NCBI RefSeq assembly: GCF_000816845.1
Contig: NZ_CP006877.1
Coordinates: 3,970,501-4,034,500 of the forward strand
Direction: 5' to 3'
DNA length: 64,000 nt
DNA from: Rhizobium gallicum bv. gallicum R602sp
GTDB lineage: Bacteria > Pseudomonadota > Alphaproteobacteria > Rhizobiales > Rhizobiaceae
The notes under the pieces are model-generated. The model was not told the DNA's origin, did not search any database, and saw nothing but the letters and a program-made list of their open reading frames with translations. Both the position numbers and the translations under genes were made by a program. Numbering within the stretch: the stretch's first letter is position 1; each line of letters opens with the position of its first letter. Shown piece after piece: positions 8,869 to 16,959 of the stretch.

Positions 8869-9597
8869 TTACAGATGCGGGTTGCGCGGCCGGTATTTTT
8901 TCACCAGCCGCTGATTGACCTCCGCAGCTCCCGGCATGTTGGCGCTGAGATAGACTGGTGCGTCGCCGGACTTCGAAAGCGCAGAGGCAACTTCAGCGAA
9001 GATTGCGTTTAGCACTGTTGCTCCGACAGCCGTCGACACCGGGCCCACCTTGAGACCGCTTCCAGCCAGATCGAGCACGGCATCGCCGGGCGGCAAGCCG
9101 TTATCCAGCACGACATCGGCGATATCCGCGAGCCGGCGGCGGCCATTGGCAATCGCGCTCGAATAGGCAACCGAGGTAACAGCGATCACCTTGGCGCCGA
9201 TCTCGCGGCCATAGTCCGCAGCCTCGATTGGTGCGGCATTCACACCCGAGTTCGAAGCAATGATGATGACGTCGCCTGGCTGCATGCCGTAGCGCTCCAG
9301 CACCGGCCGAACGAGGCCTTGCGTGCGTTCATAGACCGAGCTGATGACCGCCCCCTCATGGAGCATCGCGGAGCCGATGAGAACCGGCACGGTGAACGCA
9401 AGACCGCCGGCGCGATAATGCACCTCCTCGGCCAGCATATGCGAATGGCCCGTGCCGAAGACGTAAACGCGCTTGTCATGACGCGCCGCATCGAGAATGA
9501 CTGCTGCGGCCTTCTCCATGGGTTCGGCAAGGCTTTTCCTCAAAGCCTCAAGACGGCCGATCAGATTGGAGAAATAGGCATCCGTAACCGCCGTCAT
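8869..9597 (-). CDS. SIS domain protein of the amino-sugar operon
   Basis: The 242-residue protein has one SIS (sugar isomerase) domain: [20 protein letters not shown] near residue 45, then [17 protein letters not shown] near 112, typical of phosphosugar binding. It resembles the UPF0309 group of SIS proteins without a proven reaction. It lies 15 bp downstream of nagA in a four-gene operon and has GAGGA about 6 bases before the ATG. A role with N-acetylglucosamine-6-phosphate, or as an accessory isomerase or sensor, is likely from context. There is no MurQ-type etherase signature that I recognise. Confidence 0.8.
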   Translation of the reverse strand: MTAVTDAYFSNLIGRLEALRKSLAEPMEKAAAVILDAARHDKRVYVFGTGHSHMLAEEVHYRAGGLAFTVPVLIGSAMLHEGAVISSVYERTQGLVRPVLERYGMQPGDVIIIASNSGVNAAPIEAADYGREIGAKVIAVTSVAYSSAIANGRRRLADIADVVLDNGLPPGDAVLDLAGSGLKVGPVSTAVGATVLNAIFAEVASALSKSGDAPVYLSANMPGAAEVNQRLVKKYRPRNPHL

Positions 9598-9612
9598 GGC
9601 ATTTCCTCTGCT

Positions 9613-10767
9613 TCAGGCCGCTTCGCCGTCGATCCACGCGGCGTTGACTTCGACCGCATCCGTCAGATGCACGAGGTCGGCGCGCGCTCCCGGCGAAAGA
9701 TGGCCATAACCATCGAGCCGGAGAAACCGGGCCGGATAAAGTGTTGCCATGCGCAGCGCCTCGGCAAGCGTCAGATCGAGATAGGTGACGCCATAGCGGA
9801 TGGTCGACGCCATATCGACATCCGATCCGGCAAGTGTGCCGTCCGCAAGCACCAGCTTCGAGCAGAAGCCCCCCTTCTCACGCCGCACGGTGCGACCGTT
9901 GAGCGTGAAGCTATCCTTTCGGGAGCCAACCAGCGACATGGCATCCGTCACGAAGAAGAGCTTGCCCTCCCCGCGCTTGGCGCGAAGTGCAGTGCGTAGC
10001 GCTTTTGGATCGACATGATGGCCGTCGGCGATGATGCCGCACCACGTCGACGGATGGTCGATTGCCGCGCCAACCAGACCAGGTGCGCGGTGACCCATCT
10101 GGCTCATGGCGTTGAAAAGATGGGTGACGCCGCGTACACCAGCATCGAAACGCTCTTCTGCAGCTTCGCTCGAACAATCCGAATGGCCGATGCTGACGAT
10201 GATGCCAGCCTCGCTCAGTTCGCGAACTTGAGCGACCGTCACCTGTTCGGCCGCCATCGTCACGAGCAGCGTACCGATTGCCTCACGGGCGCGAATGAAA
10301 GCTTTGACATCCTTGTCTTCGACCGGGCGCATCAGTTCGGCCAGGTGCGCCCCCTTGCGGGCAGGCGCCAGATGTGGACCTTCCAGATGAAGACCGGCCA
10401 CGCCCCGATGGGTTTTAACCGCATCCTTTGCGGCCTCGATCGCAGCCGCCGTCGCATCCGCCGTATCGGTGATCAGGGTTGGAAGCAGCGCCGTCGTGCC
10501 GTAGCGCCGGTGACCTTCGGCAATGATACACATCGAAGCTGCCGACGGCTCATCGTTCAGCATACGCCCGCCACCGCCATTCACCTGCGCATCGACGAAA
10601 CCTGCCGAAAGCACACCGCCGTCAAGCAAGATCGTCTCGCCTTCGGGCAAACCGTTGCACGAGACAATGGCCTCGACCCGGCCATTGGCAACGATCAGCG
10701 CCTTTTCGTCGTGGAACTTCTCGCCGTCGAAGATCCGGGCACCGGTGAAGATCTTGCGGAGTATCAT
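9613..10767 (-). CDS. nagA: N-acetylglucosamine-6-phosphate deacetylase
   Basis: The 384-residue amidohydrolase removes acetate from GlcNAc-6-phosphate in the cytoplasm, giving glucosamine-6-phosphate. Family blocks are the GGVLSAGFVDAQVNGGGG strand near residue 50, GLHLEGPHLAPARKGAH with the metal-binding glutamate, SIGHSDC and THLFNAMSQM with metal-binding histidines, and the catalytic aspartate region FFVTDAM. The ATG overlaps the stop of the upstream SIS deaminase by four bases (ATGA), indicating coupling. Length is normal for the family. Confidence 0.95.
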   Translation of the reverse strand: MILRKIFTGARIFDGEKFHDEKALIVANGRVEAIVSCNGLPEGETILLDGGVLSAGFVDAQVNGGGGRMLNDEPSAASMCIIAEGHRRYGTTALLPTLITDTADATAAAIEAAKDAVKTHRGVAGLHLEGPHLAPARKGAHLAELMRPVEDKDVKAFIRAREAIGTLLVTMAAEQVTVAQVRELSEAGIIVSIGHSDCSSEAAEERFDAGVRGVTHLFNAMSQMGHRAPGLVGAAIDHPSTWCGIIADGHHVDPKALRTALRAKRGEGKLFFVTDAMSLVGSRKDSFTLNGRTVRREKGGFCSKLVLADGTLAGSDVDMASTIRYGVTYLDLTLAEALRMATLYPARFLRLDGYGHLSPGARADLVHLTDAVEVNAAWIDGEAA

Positions 10768-11795
10768 ATCGTCTCCGTGACTTTGAGCAGGTTTGCCGGC
10801 TTGTCTGGATCAAAACCCTTGCGGCGTGTAACTGACTCGATCAGGCGATAGTAGACGAGAAGCGACACGAGCGGATCGAGTAGGCCGTTGCCCGTCGTCG
10901 GCACGAGCAGATTGACGCCGGAAAGCGGCTGCGCCGAGAACGGTACGGTCGTTGCGCCGAGCCTCTGTAATCGCTCGAGTGCCTGAACGTTGTTGGCATA
11001 GGCCGCATCGTCGGGCATGAAGGCGACGATCGGGAAACCCGGCTGAACGAGGCGCATCGGGCCATGCATCAGCTCTGCCAGCGAGAAGGCTTCCGCGTGA
11101 AGGCCGGAGGTTTCCTTGGCTTTCAGAGCGGCCTCGAGCGCGATCGCAAAAGCTGGCCCGCGGCCTGCCGTATAAAGCGAGGTTGCATTGAAGAGCACGT
11201 CTTCTGCACCAGCCGTATCGATACCAGCAGTCGCCGACAGAGCCTCGGGCAACCTCTCCAATGAGGCTTGCAGATCGGCCGTACCGCCAATTGCAGCCGT
11301 GACACCGGCGAGCGCGGCAACCGAGGCGATGAAGGACTTGGTCGCGGCAACACTCTTTTCCGCACCTGCATTGAGGTCCAGAACGATATCTGCCTGCTTT
11401 GCAAGCGGGCTGTCGGTGACGTTCACAACGGCGATCGTCGTCGCGCCGCCACGCTTGGCAGCATCCTGAAGGGCAACGATATCTGGGCTGGCGCCGGATT
11501 GCGAAACAGTGAAGTGAACACCATCCTTCAACTGTAGAGCCGTACCATAGACGGAAGCGATCGACGGGCCGACGGAAGCAACGGGAATACCGGCAGTGAT
11601 CTCGAAGAGATATTTGAAGAAGGTTGCGGCATGGTCTGAAGATCCGCGCGCTGCCGTCGTTACCACGCTCGGGCGAACCGAGGAAAACAGCTTGGCGATT
11701 TCGGCGAAAACCGGCTTCTCCTTTTGAAGGAGCGTCGCGACCACGTCCGGCGACTGGCCCGCCTCCTGCAGCATCAGCGACTGGTTCTCACTCAT
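10764..11795 (-). CDS. Glucosamine-6-phosphate deaminase of the SIS type (GlmS isomerase-domain-like)
   Basis: The 343-residue protein has two SIS domains like the isomerase half of GlmS but no glutaminase domain. Signatures are VTTAARGSSDHAATFFKYLF, VSQSGASPDIVALQDAAKRG, and the second-domain region GRGPAFAIALEAALKAKETS followed by AEAFSLAELMHGP. Stand-alone proteins of this kind usually deaminate glucosamine-6-phosphate to fructose-6-phosphate (NagB-II) in amino-sugar catabolism. It is coupled by ATGA overlaps to the GntR gene upstream and to nagA downstream, which supports that role over cell-wall amino-sugar synthesis. Confidence 0.88.
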   Translation of the reverse strand: MSENQSLMLQEAGQSPDVVATLLQKEKPVFAEIAKLFSSVRPSVVTTAARGSSDHAATFFKYLFEITAGIPVASVGPSIASVYGTALQLKDGVHFTVSQSGASPDIVALQDAAKRGGATTIAVVNVTDSPLAKQADIVLDLNAGAEKSVAATKSFIASVAALAGVTAAIGGTADLQASLERLPEALSATAGIDTAGAEDVLFNATSLYTAGRGPAFAIALEAALKAKETSGLHAEAFSLAELMHGPMRLVQPGFPIVAFMPDDAAYANNVQALERLQRLGATTVPFSAQPLSGVNLLVPTTGNGLLDPLVSLLVYYRLIESVTRRKGFDPDKPANLLKVTETI

Positions 11796-12565
11796 AGGTC
11801 ATCTCCAATTTTCAGTTCGGCCACGAAATCATAGGCATCGCCGCGGTAGTGCGAACGGGTGTATTCAACGACGCGCTGGTCTTCCAGGCGCGAAATCCGT
11901 TCGATCAAGAGTGCTGGCGCACCGGTCTTTACATTCAGCATCGAGGCTGATGAAGGATCGAGCGTCACGGCGGTCAGCCGCTGCAGCGCCCGCACCGGCT
12001 TGTGGCCGTTTGCGGCCAGCGCATCATAAAGCGATCCCTCGCCACCGGCACTGCCGCCGAGGAACTTGACCGGCACAACCGCCCTCTCGATCGCCAGCGG
12101 CAAACCATCCGCAAGGCGCAGACGATCCAGGCGCAGAACGGCCTCATCTTGGCCAAGTCCGAGAAGGAAGGATTCTTCCGGCGATGGCGAATTGATCGTG
12201 CGGGACAATATCCTTGCCGCCGGCGAACGGCCGCGTGAGCGCATATCGGCCGAGAAAGACGAAAGACGCCAGAGCGGCTGCTCCATGCGCTCCACCTTAC
12301 TGGAAACGAAGGTACCGCTGCCGTGACGCGATTCCAATGCGCCGGAGGCCATCAGATCACGATAAGCGGTTCGCACCGTCACGCGGCCGAGCTTCAGAGC
12401 TTCGGCGAGATCGCGCTCTCCGGGAAGGGCTGCACCCGGCTTGAGTAGGCCTTCCTGAATGAGGCCGGTCAACACCAGTGCGAGCCGCCTGTAGAGCGGT
12501 CCCGTCATCGTTTCGTCGCGCAGACCGCGGGCATTGAGCTCCGCTATCAGACTGGTTCTATCCAT
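11792..12565 (-). CDS. GntR/HutC family repressor of the amino-sugar operon
   Basis: The 257-residue protein has an N-terminal winged helix (PGERDLAEALKLGRVTVRTAYRDL in two blocks near residues 50-75) and a C-terminal UTRA ligand domain ending with ERISRLEDQRVVEYTRSHYRGDAYDF. UTRA members of the NagR/NagQ type sense amino-sugar phosphates. The ATG at 12565 is preferred; a GTG at 12595 would add ten residues. It heads the operon and is coupled to the deaminase gene by a 4-base overlap. The repeated TAGAACC boxes over its start suggest autoregulation. Confidence 0.85.
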   Translation of the reverse strand: MDRTSLIAELNARGLRDETMTGPLYRRLALVLTGLIQEGLLKPGAALPGERDLAEALKLGRVTVRTAYRDLMASGALESRHGSGTFVSSKVERMEQPLWRLSSFSADMRSRGRSPAARILSRTINSPSPEESFLLGLGQDEAVLRLDRLRLADGLPLAIERAVVPVKFLGGSAGGEGSLYDALAANGHKPVRALQRLTAVTLDPSSASMLNVKTGAPALLIERISRLEDQRVVEYTRSHYRGDAYDFVAELKIGDDL

Positions 12566-12593
12566 GGAATAACCATAGAACCTATTTAGAACC
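12554..12593. promoter_or_regulatory. Candidate GntR operator: three GGTTCTA boxes
   Basis: Three copies of one 7-bp box are present: GGTTCTA at 12554-12560 and its reverse complement TAGAACC at 12576-12582 and 12587-12593. The first two form an 8-bp inverted repeat with a 13-bp spacer; the last two are direct repeats 11 bp apart, one helical turn. The boxes overlap the start of the regulator gene, so binding would repress the whole operon. Assignment to this regulator is inferred. Confidence 0.55.
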
Positions 12594-12676
12594 ACTTTTC
12601 AAGCTGAATCTCAGCCGCAAGATGAAAACCCTCGTGGCGGCACGAAGGTCTATGAGTGATCGGATGTCCGCGAAGA

Positions 12677-13699
12677 TCAGCTTTTCGTGAAGATGTAATC
12701 CGTTTCCTGCCGCAGCACCTCGCCTGGGCGCAGCACCGCATTTGGAAAGCCCTCGTGATTGATCGCATCCGGCCAAACCTGCGTTTCGAGGCAGAAGCCG
12801 GCGAAGGGCCCGTATTTCCGCCCCCCGATGCCCGCGACCGCAACGTCGAGCTTGAAACCGGCATAGAACTGTATGCCCGGTTCGGTGGTTCTAACCTCCA
12901 GCGAGACACCGGAGTTGACGCTGCGTGCCAGTACGACGGAGCGCTTGGCCGTGCGTTCCGTCGAAAGGCAGAAATTGTGGTCGTAAAACGCCTGCTCGCC
13001 GTCTGCAAACCGCTTCATCGGGGCCATTTCGCGGAAGTCGAAAACCGTGCCTTCGACCTGTCGGATCTCGCCGGTCGGGATTTGTATCTCGTCAGTCGGT
13101 AGATAATGATCGGCAGCGATCATGATATCGTGGCCGAGCGCATCTTCGCGGCCGTCGAGATTGAAATACGCGTGCTGGCAAAGATTGGCGAGCGTCGGCT
13201 GGTCGGTGGTCGTCTCGTAGACGACCGAGAATTCGCCATGGCCATGCACACGGTAAGTCGCCTGGACCGTGCAGTTGCCTGGATAGCCTGCGCGACCATC
13301 CGGGTCGACGATCTTTAAGACGACACGGTCGGCATCGTGCTCGACGATCGTCCAGTTGCGCTTGGCGATATTGTCGCTGCCGCCGTGCAGATGCGAAACG
13401 CCCTTTTCATTGAGCTCGAGCTGATAGGCCTTGCCGTCGAGGGTAAACTTGCCACCGCCGATGCGGTTGGCACAGCGGCCGGGCGTTGCACCAAAATAGG
13501 AGGAATGGGAGGGATAGCTGGCAAAGTCGTCGAAGCCGAGCAGGAGAGGCGCATCATGGCCGTCGAGCCGCAGATCCTGGATGACTGCCCCCCAAGTCAT
13601 GATCTTGGCTGTAAGGCCGCCGCCCTTGATCTCGACGCGATAGACGGTTTCGCCGTCTTTCGTCGTCCCGAAAACTTCCCGTTCGAGCTTTTCCGACAT
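12677..13699 (-). CDS. Galactose mutarotase / aldose 1-epimerase
   Basis: The 340-residue cytoplasmic enzyme interconverts alpha and beta anomers of aldohexoses. Family features are GARCANRIGGGKF-like substrate contacts (read here as TPGRCANRIGGGKFTLDGK), the histidine in KGVSHLHGG, the catalytic histidine region NLCQHAYFNLDG, and a C-terminal glutamate in GFCLETQVWPDAIN. The ATG at 13699 is internal to a longer open frame whose N-terminal part overlaps metA and is not coding. It stands alone, 110 bp upstream of the amino-sugar operon. Confidence 0.92.
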   Translation of the reverse strand: MSEKLEREVFGTTKDGETVYRVEIKGGGLTAKIMTWGAVIQDLRLDGHDAPLLLGFDDFASYPSHSSYFGATPGRCANRIGGGKFTLDGKAYQLELNEKGVSHLHGGSDNIAKRNWTIVEHDADRVVLKIVDPDGRAGYPGNCTVQATYRVHGHGEFSVVYETTTDQPTLANLCQHAYFNLDGREDALGHDIMIAADHYLPTDEIQIPTGEIRQVEGTVFDFREMAPMKRFADGEQAFYDHNFCLSTERTAKRSVVLARSVNSGVSLEVRTTEPGIQFYAGFKLDVAVAGIGGRKYGPFAGFCLETQVWPDAINHEGFPNAVLRPGEVLRQETDYIFTKS

Positions 13700-13820
13700 C
13701 GTTCGCCATCCCAAATCTGTGTTGGTTTCAGGCCCGCGAACCTGCCTCCATTTGTTGAGGACCGCAACCGTCAAACACAAAAAGAAACGCCGCCGCAACG
13801 AGGTCAGCGGCGGCTGCAGT

Positions 13821-14744
13821 TCAGATTTTTGTACCGATCTCGTCGAGATTATAGGGCGTCGTCTGGTAGATTTCGTTGATCCAATTGCCAAAGAGCAGAT
13901 GCGCATGGCTGCGCCAGCGGTTCTGCGGTGCGAGCGACGGATCGTTATGCGGGAAATAATTATGCGGCATCTTGATCGGCACGCCGGCATTCACGTCGCG
14001 GAAATATTCATCGGAAAGCGATGTGGAATCGTATTCCACATGATTGAACATGTAGAGCCGCTTGCCTTTTTTCTCGTGCACGAGACACACGCCCATCTCA
14101 TCGGATTCCATGAGGATTTCGAGGCTTGAGGACTTGTCGATATCGGCCCGCCGGACCTCGGTCCAGCGCGAAACCGGCACTTCGAAGTTATCGGAAAATC
14201 CATTGAGGTAGACGGATGAAGGCTTGAGGTTCTTATGGCGATAGACGCCGAACGCCTTTTCCTTCAGCTCGTACTTCGGAACCTTGTGGAAATGGTAGAT
14301 CGCCGCCATCGCGCCCCAGCAGACATTCATGCTCGAATGAACGTTCGTCTCGGTCCAATCCAAGATCTTCTTCATCTCCGTCCAATAGGTCACGTCCTCG
14401 TAAGGCAGCGTTTCGATCGGTGCGCCAGTAATGATGAAGCCGTCGAACTTGCGATGCCTTACCTCCTCCCAGGTCTGGTAGAAAGCAAGCAGATGGTCTT
14501 CGGATGTGTTCTTGGCCCTATGGTTGCCAATGCGGATCAGCGAGAGCTCCACCTGAAGCGGCGAGGCGCCCACAAGTCGCGCCATCTGCAACTCCGTCTT
14601 GACCTTGTTCGGCATGAGATTGAGAAGCCCGATCTGCAAAGGGCGGATATCCTGACGGATCGCCGCCGTTTCGGTCATCACCCGCACGCCCTCATGAACG
14701 AGGGTCTCGAAAGCGGGCAGAGTATCGGGGATCTTGATGGGCAT
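13821..14744 (-). CDS. metA: Homoserine O-acetyltransferase (MetA family)
   Basis: The 307-residue protein catalyses the first committed step of methionine synthesis. The catalytic triad falls at the E. coli positions: Cys142 in NVCWGAMAA, and His235 and Glu237 in FNHVEYDS. Residue 111 is glutamate ([11 protein letters not shown]), the residue that marks acetyl-CoA use, whereas glycine marks succinyl-CoA use. The enzyme is therefore read as an acetyltransferase despite the MetA fold. The ATG at 14744 is chosen over a GTG at 14753. Expression is under the SAM-II riboswitch and terminator just upstream. Confidence 0.95.
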   Translation of the reverse strand: MPIKIPDTLPAFETLVHEGVRVMTETAAIRQDIRPLQIGLLNLMPNKVKTELQMARLVGASPLQVELSLIRIGNHRAKNTSEDHLLAFYQTWEEVRHRKFDGFIITGAPIETLPYEDVTYWTEMKKILDWTETNVHSSMNVCWGAMAAIYHFHKVPKYELKEKAFGVYRHKNLKPSSVYLNGFSDNFEVPVSRWTEVRRADIDKSSSLEILMESDEMGVCLVHEKKGKRLYMFNHVEYDSTSLSDEYFRDVNAGVPIKMPHNYFPHNDPSLAPQNRWRSHAHLLFGNWINEIYQTTPYNLDEIGTKI

Positions 14745-14780
14745 TGCGGTCACTCAACAAAACAAAAGGTACCGGCAAAT

Positions 14781-14812
14781 AAAAAACCGGCGGCGAAAGA
14801 ATCGCTACCGGT
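14781..14812 (-). terminator. Leader terminator of metA (riboswitch expression platform)
   Basis: On the minus strand, ACCGG at 14812-14808 pairs with CCGGT at 14790-14786, with an inner GCGA/TCGC pairing, followed by six or more T. It lies between the SAM-II aptamer and metA, so SAM binding can be coupled to premature termination. Confidence 0.75.
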
Positions 14813-14822
14813 CCGCACGCGG

Positions 14823-14876
14823 CCCTTTAGCGACTTATTTAACGTGGCTGCAAGCCGGCCGGCCAAATCACCACGG
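14823..14876 (-). promoter_or_regulatory. SAM-II riboswitch upstream of metA
   Basis: The minus strand matches the alphaproteobacterial metA (SAM-II) motif: CCGTGGTGATTTG, a variable GC loop, TTGCAGCCACGTTAAATAAG and GCTAAAGGG. CGTGG pairs with CCACG as P1, and the 3' GCTAAAG forms the pseudoknot part. The class binds S-adenosylmethionine and lowers expression of methionine synthesis genes. It is about 80 bases upstream of the metA start. Confidence 0.93.
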
Positions 14877-15039
14877 AGAACCCTAAATAGCGCCGCAGCC
14901 CACGCGAATCAATCGCAATTGTGAAGGGCGCGCGTTGAACCAAGGTAACTCACGCGTTAATGACTGGTAGAATCTGTTGATGGACAGGGCGCGTCACCAT
15001 GTTAATCAAGCATCATCATGGTCCGCATGGAAGGACATA

Positions 15040-16875
15040 ATGGCAGACGACGTCGAAGGCAGGCCGAGCATTCAAGGGCAGGATAGAGTAGGTTACGATC
15101 TGAGCCTCGGATACCGCCTGAAACTGATGTTTGCGGCATTCTGGGATTCCAAGGTCCGTGGAAAGATTCTGCTACTCGCCTCGATCTTGCTCGCGGTGAT
15201 CCTGGCGACGGCCTATGGCCAGGTCATTCTGAACCGCTGGAACGCACCGTTCTACGATTCCCTGCAGCGCCGCGACGTCGGCGAATTCTTCCATCAGCTC
15301 CAGGTCTTCGCATTGATTGCCGGTTCACTTTTGCTCATGAACGTCGGCCAGGCGTGGCTCAACCAGATGACCGCGCTTTATATGCGCGAAGGTCTGACCC
15401 GCGATCTCGTGGATCACTGGCTGAAGCGCAAGCGTGCGCTGCGTCTCGCCTCAACCGGCCTGATCGGGGTCAATCCGGATCAGCGGCTGCATGAAGACGC
15501 CCGCAACCTTGCAGAAAGCACAACCGGCCTCACGCTCGGCCTCATCCAGTCGACAATCCTGCTCGTCAGTTTCATCGGCGTTCTCTGGGAGCTTTCGAGC
15601 GGCTTCGTCTTCCATTTTCGCACCTACGCCTTTGCCATTCCGGGCTATATGGTCTGGGCCGCGATCTTCTATGCGGCATCCGCCTCGATCCTCAGCCAGA
15701 TCGTCGGCCGCAAGTTGGTGATCTTGAATGCCGACCGCTTCTCCAAGGAAGCGGAGCTTCGCTTTTCGCTGATGCATGCCAACGAGAATATGCCGGCGAT
15801 TACCGTGGCCCGCGGCGAGGAAAACGAACGCCGGCGGATCAATGAGGATATCACTTCGGTACTTGCCATCCTGAAGCGGCTGACCATGGCCAGCACTAAC
15901 CTCACCTGGGTTTCGGCCGGTTACGGCTGGCTGGTCATCGTCGTCCCGATCATCGTCGCGGCTCCCGCCTATTTTTCAGGCAGCCTGACCTTCGGCGAAC
16001 TGATGATGTCCGTCGGCGCCTTCAACCAGGTGAATACCGCCCTGCGCTGGTATGTTGCCAATTTCACCGCGATCGCCGAGTGGCGCGCCACGCTGATGCG
16101 CGTGACCGATTTCCGCCATGCCTTGCACGGCATGGACGAACCCATCAATCCAAAGAATGCGATCACCTACGAGGATAACGCTGATACGCTCACCCTCAAG
16201 AATCTCATGATCGCCGCCAAGCTCGGCGAAGAGATCGATCTGTGCGGCGGCTTTGCCGTCGCCGAGACGGATGTCACGATCAGAGCCGGCGAGAAGGTCA
16301 TGATCAACGGCGACCATAATGTGAACCGCAAGCTCCTGTTCCAGGCGCTTGCAGGCCTCTGGCCCTGCGGCAGCGGCAAGATAGGGCTGCCGCCCGCCGA
16401 CGGCACGGTTTTCGTTCCAGAAGTGGCCTATGTGCCCGGTGGCACGTTGCGCGAAGCGCTGTCTTTCCCGGAACCGGTGGACACCTACAAGAGCGAGGAC
16501 GTCGAAGCAGCGCTTCAGAAAGCCGGCCTTAGCCACCTCATTGCGCGTCTCGATACGCGGGCCCGCTGGGATAAGATGCTCGATTCCGACGAGCAGAAGG
16601 GGATCGGTTTTGCCCGCTTGCTGCTGGCCCGGCCGCGCTGGATCATCTTCGACGAAGTGCTGGAAGGTCTTGAGCCGGAATCGCAATCAACCCTGATGGC
16701 GCTGCTGGCGACGCTATCCGATTCCACCATGATTTATATCGGACGTTCCGAGGCCTACCTCGAAACCTTCAATCCGCGCGAGTTGCATTTGCATCCACTG
16801 GCGGCGCAGATCGAGCAGTCGGCCTCCCCGGCAGCAGGAACTGGCACGGCACACGCACCTGCACCGGTCATCTGA
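15040..16875 (+). CDS. SbmA/BacA-like ABC transporter with a degenerate ATPase domain
   Basis: The 611-residue protein has an SbmA/BacA-like membrane domain (about six helices in residues 30-350; family block YGQVILNRWNAPFYDSLQRR) fused to an ABC ATPase part, as in YddA/BclA proteins that import peptides. The Walker A region reads INGDHNVNRK (residues 422-431) instead of the glycine-rich GxxGxGKS/T loop, and the signature is LDSDEQKGIG (514-523). Walker B keeps FDE at 537-539. ATP hydrolysis is thus doubtful. The start at 15040 has GGAAGGA 6 bases upstream; an earlier ATG at 14977 lacks this. It is a single gene, divergent from metA. Confidence 0.88.
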   Translation: MADDVEGRPSIQGQDRVGYDLSLGYRLKLMFAAFWDSKVRGKILLLASILLAVILATAYGQVILNRWNAPFYDSLQRRDVGEFFHQLQVFALIAGSLLLMNVGQAWLNQMTALYMREGLTRDLVDHWLKRKRALRLASTGLIGVNPDQRLHEDARNLAESTTGLTLGLIQSTILLVSFIGVLWELSSGFVFHFRTYAFAIPGYMVWAAIFYAASASILSQIVGRKLVILNADRFSKEAELRFSLMHANENMPAITVARGEENERRRINEDITSVLAILKRLTMASTNLTWVSAGYGWLVIVVPIIVAAPAYFSGSLTFGELMMSVGAFNQVNTALRWYVANFTAIAEWRATLMRVTDFRHALHGMDEPINPKNAITYEDNADTLTLKNLMIAAKLGEEIDLCGGFAVAETDVTIRAGEKVMINGDHNVNRKLLFQALAGLWPCGSGKIGLPPADGTVFVPEVAYVPGGTLREALSFPEPVDTYKSEDVEAALQKAGLSHLIARLDTRARWDKMLDSDEQKGIGFARLLLARPRWIIFDEVLEGLEPESQSTLMALLATLSDSTMIYIGRSEAYLETFNPRELHLHPLAAQIEQSASPAAGTGTAHAPAPVI

Positions 16876-16959
16876 ACGTCGCAGTACCATCCGTTCGTAC
16901 CAATGCAAGAGCTGCGCGATCTGACAAAAGGCGGAAGCCTTTCCTCTTCAGGACGGAAC

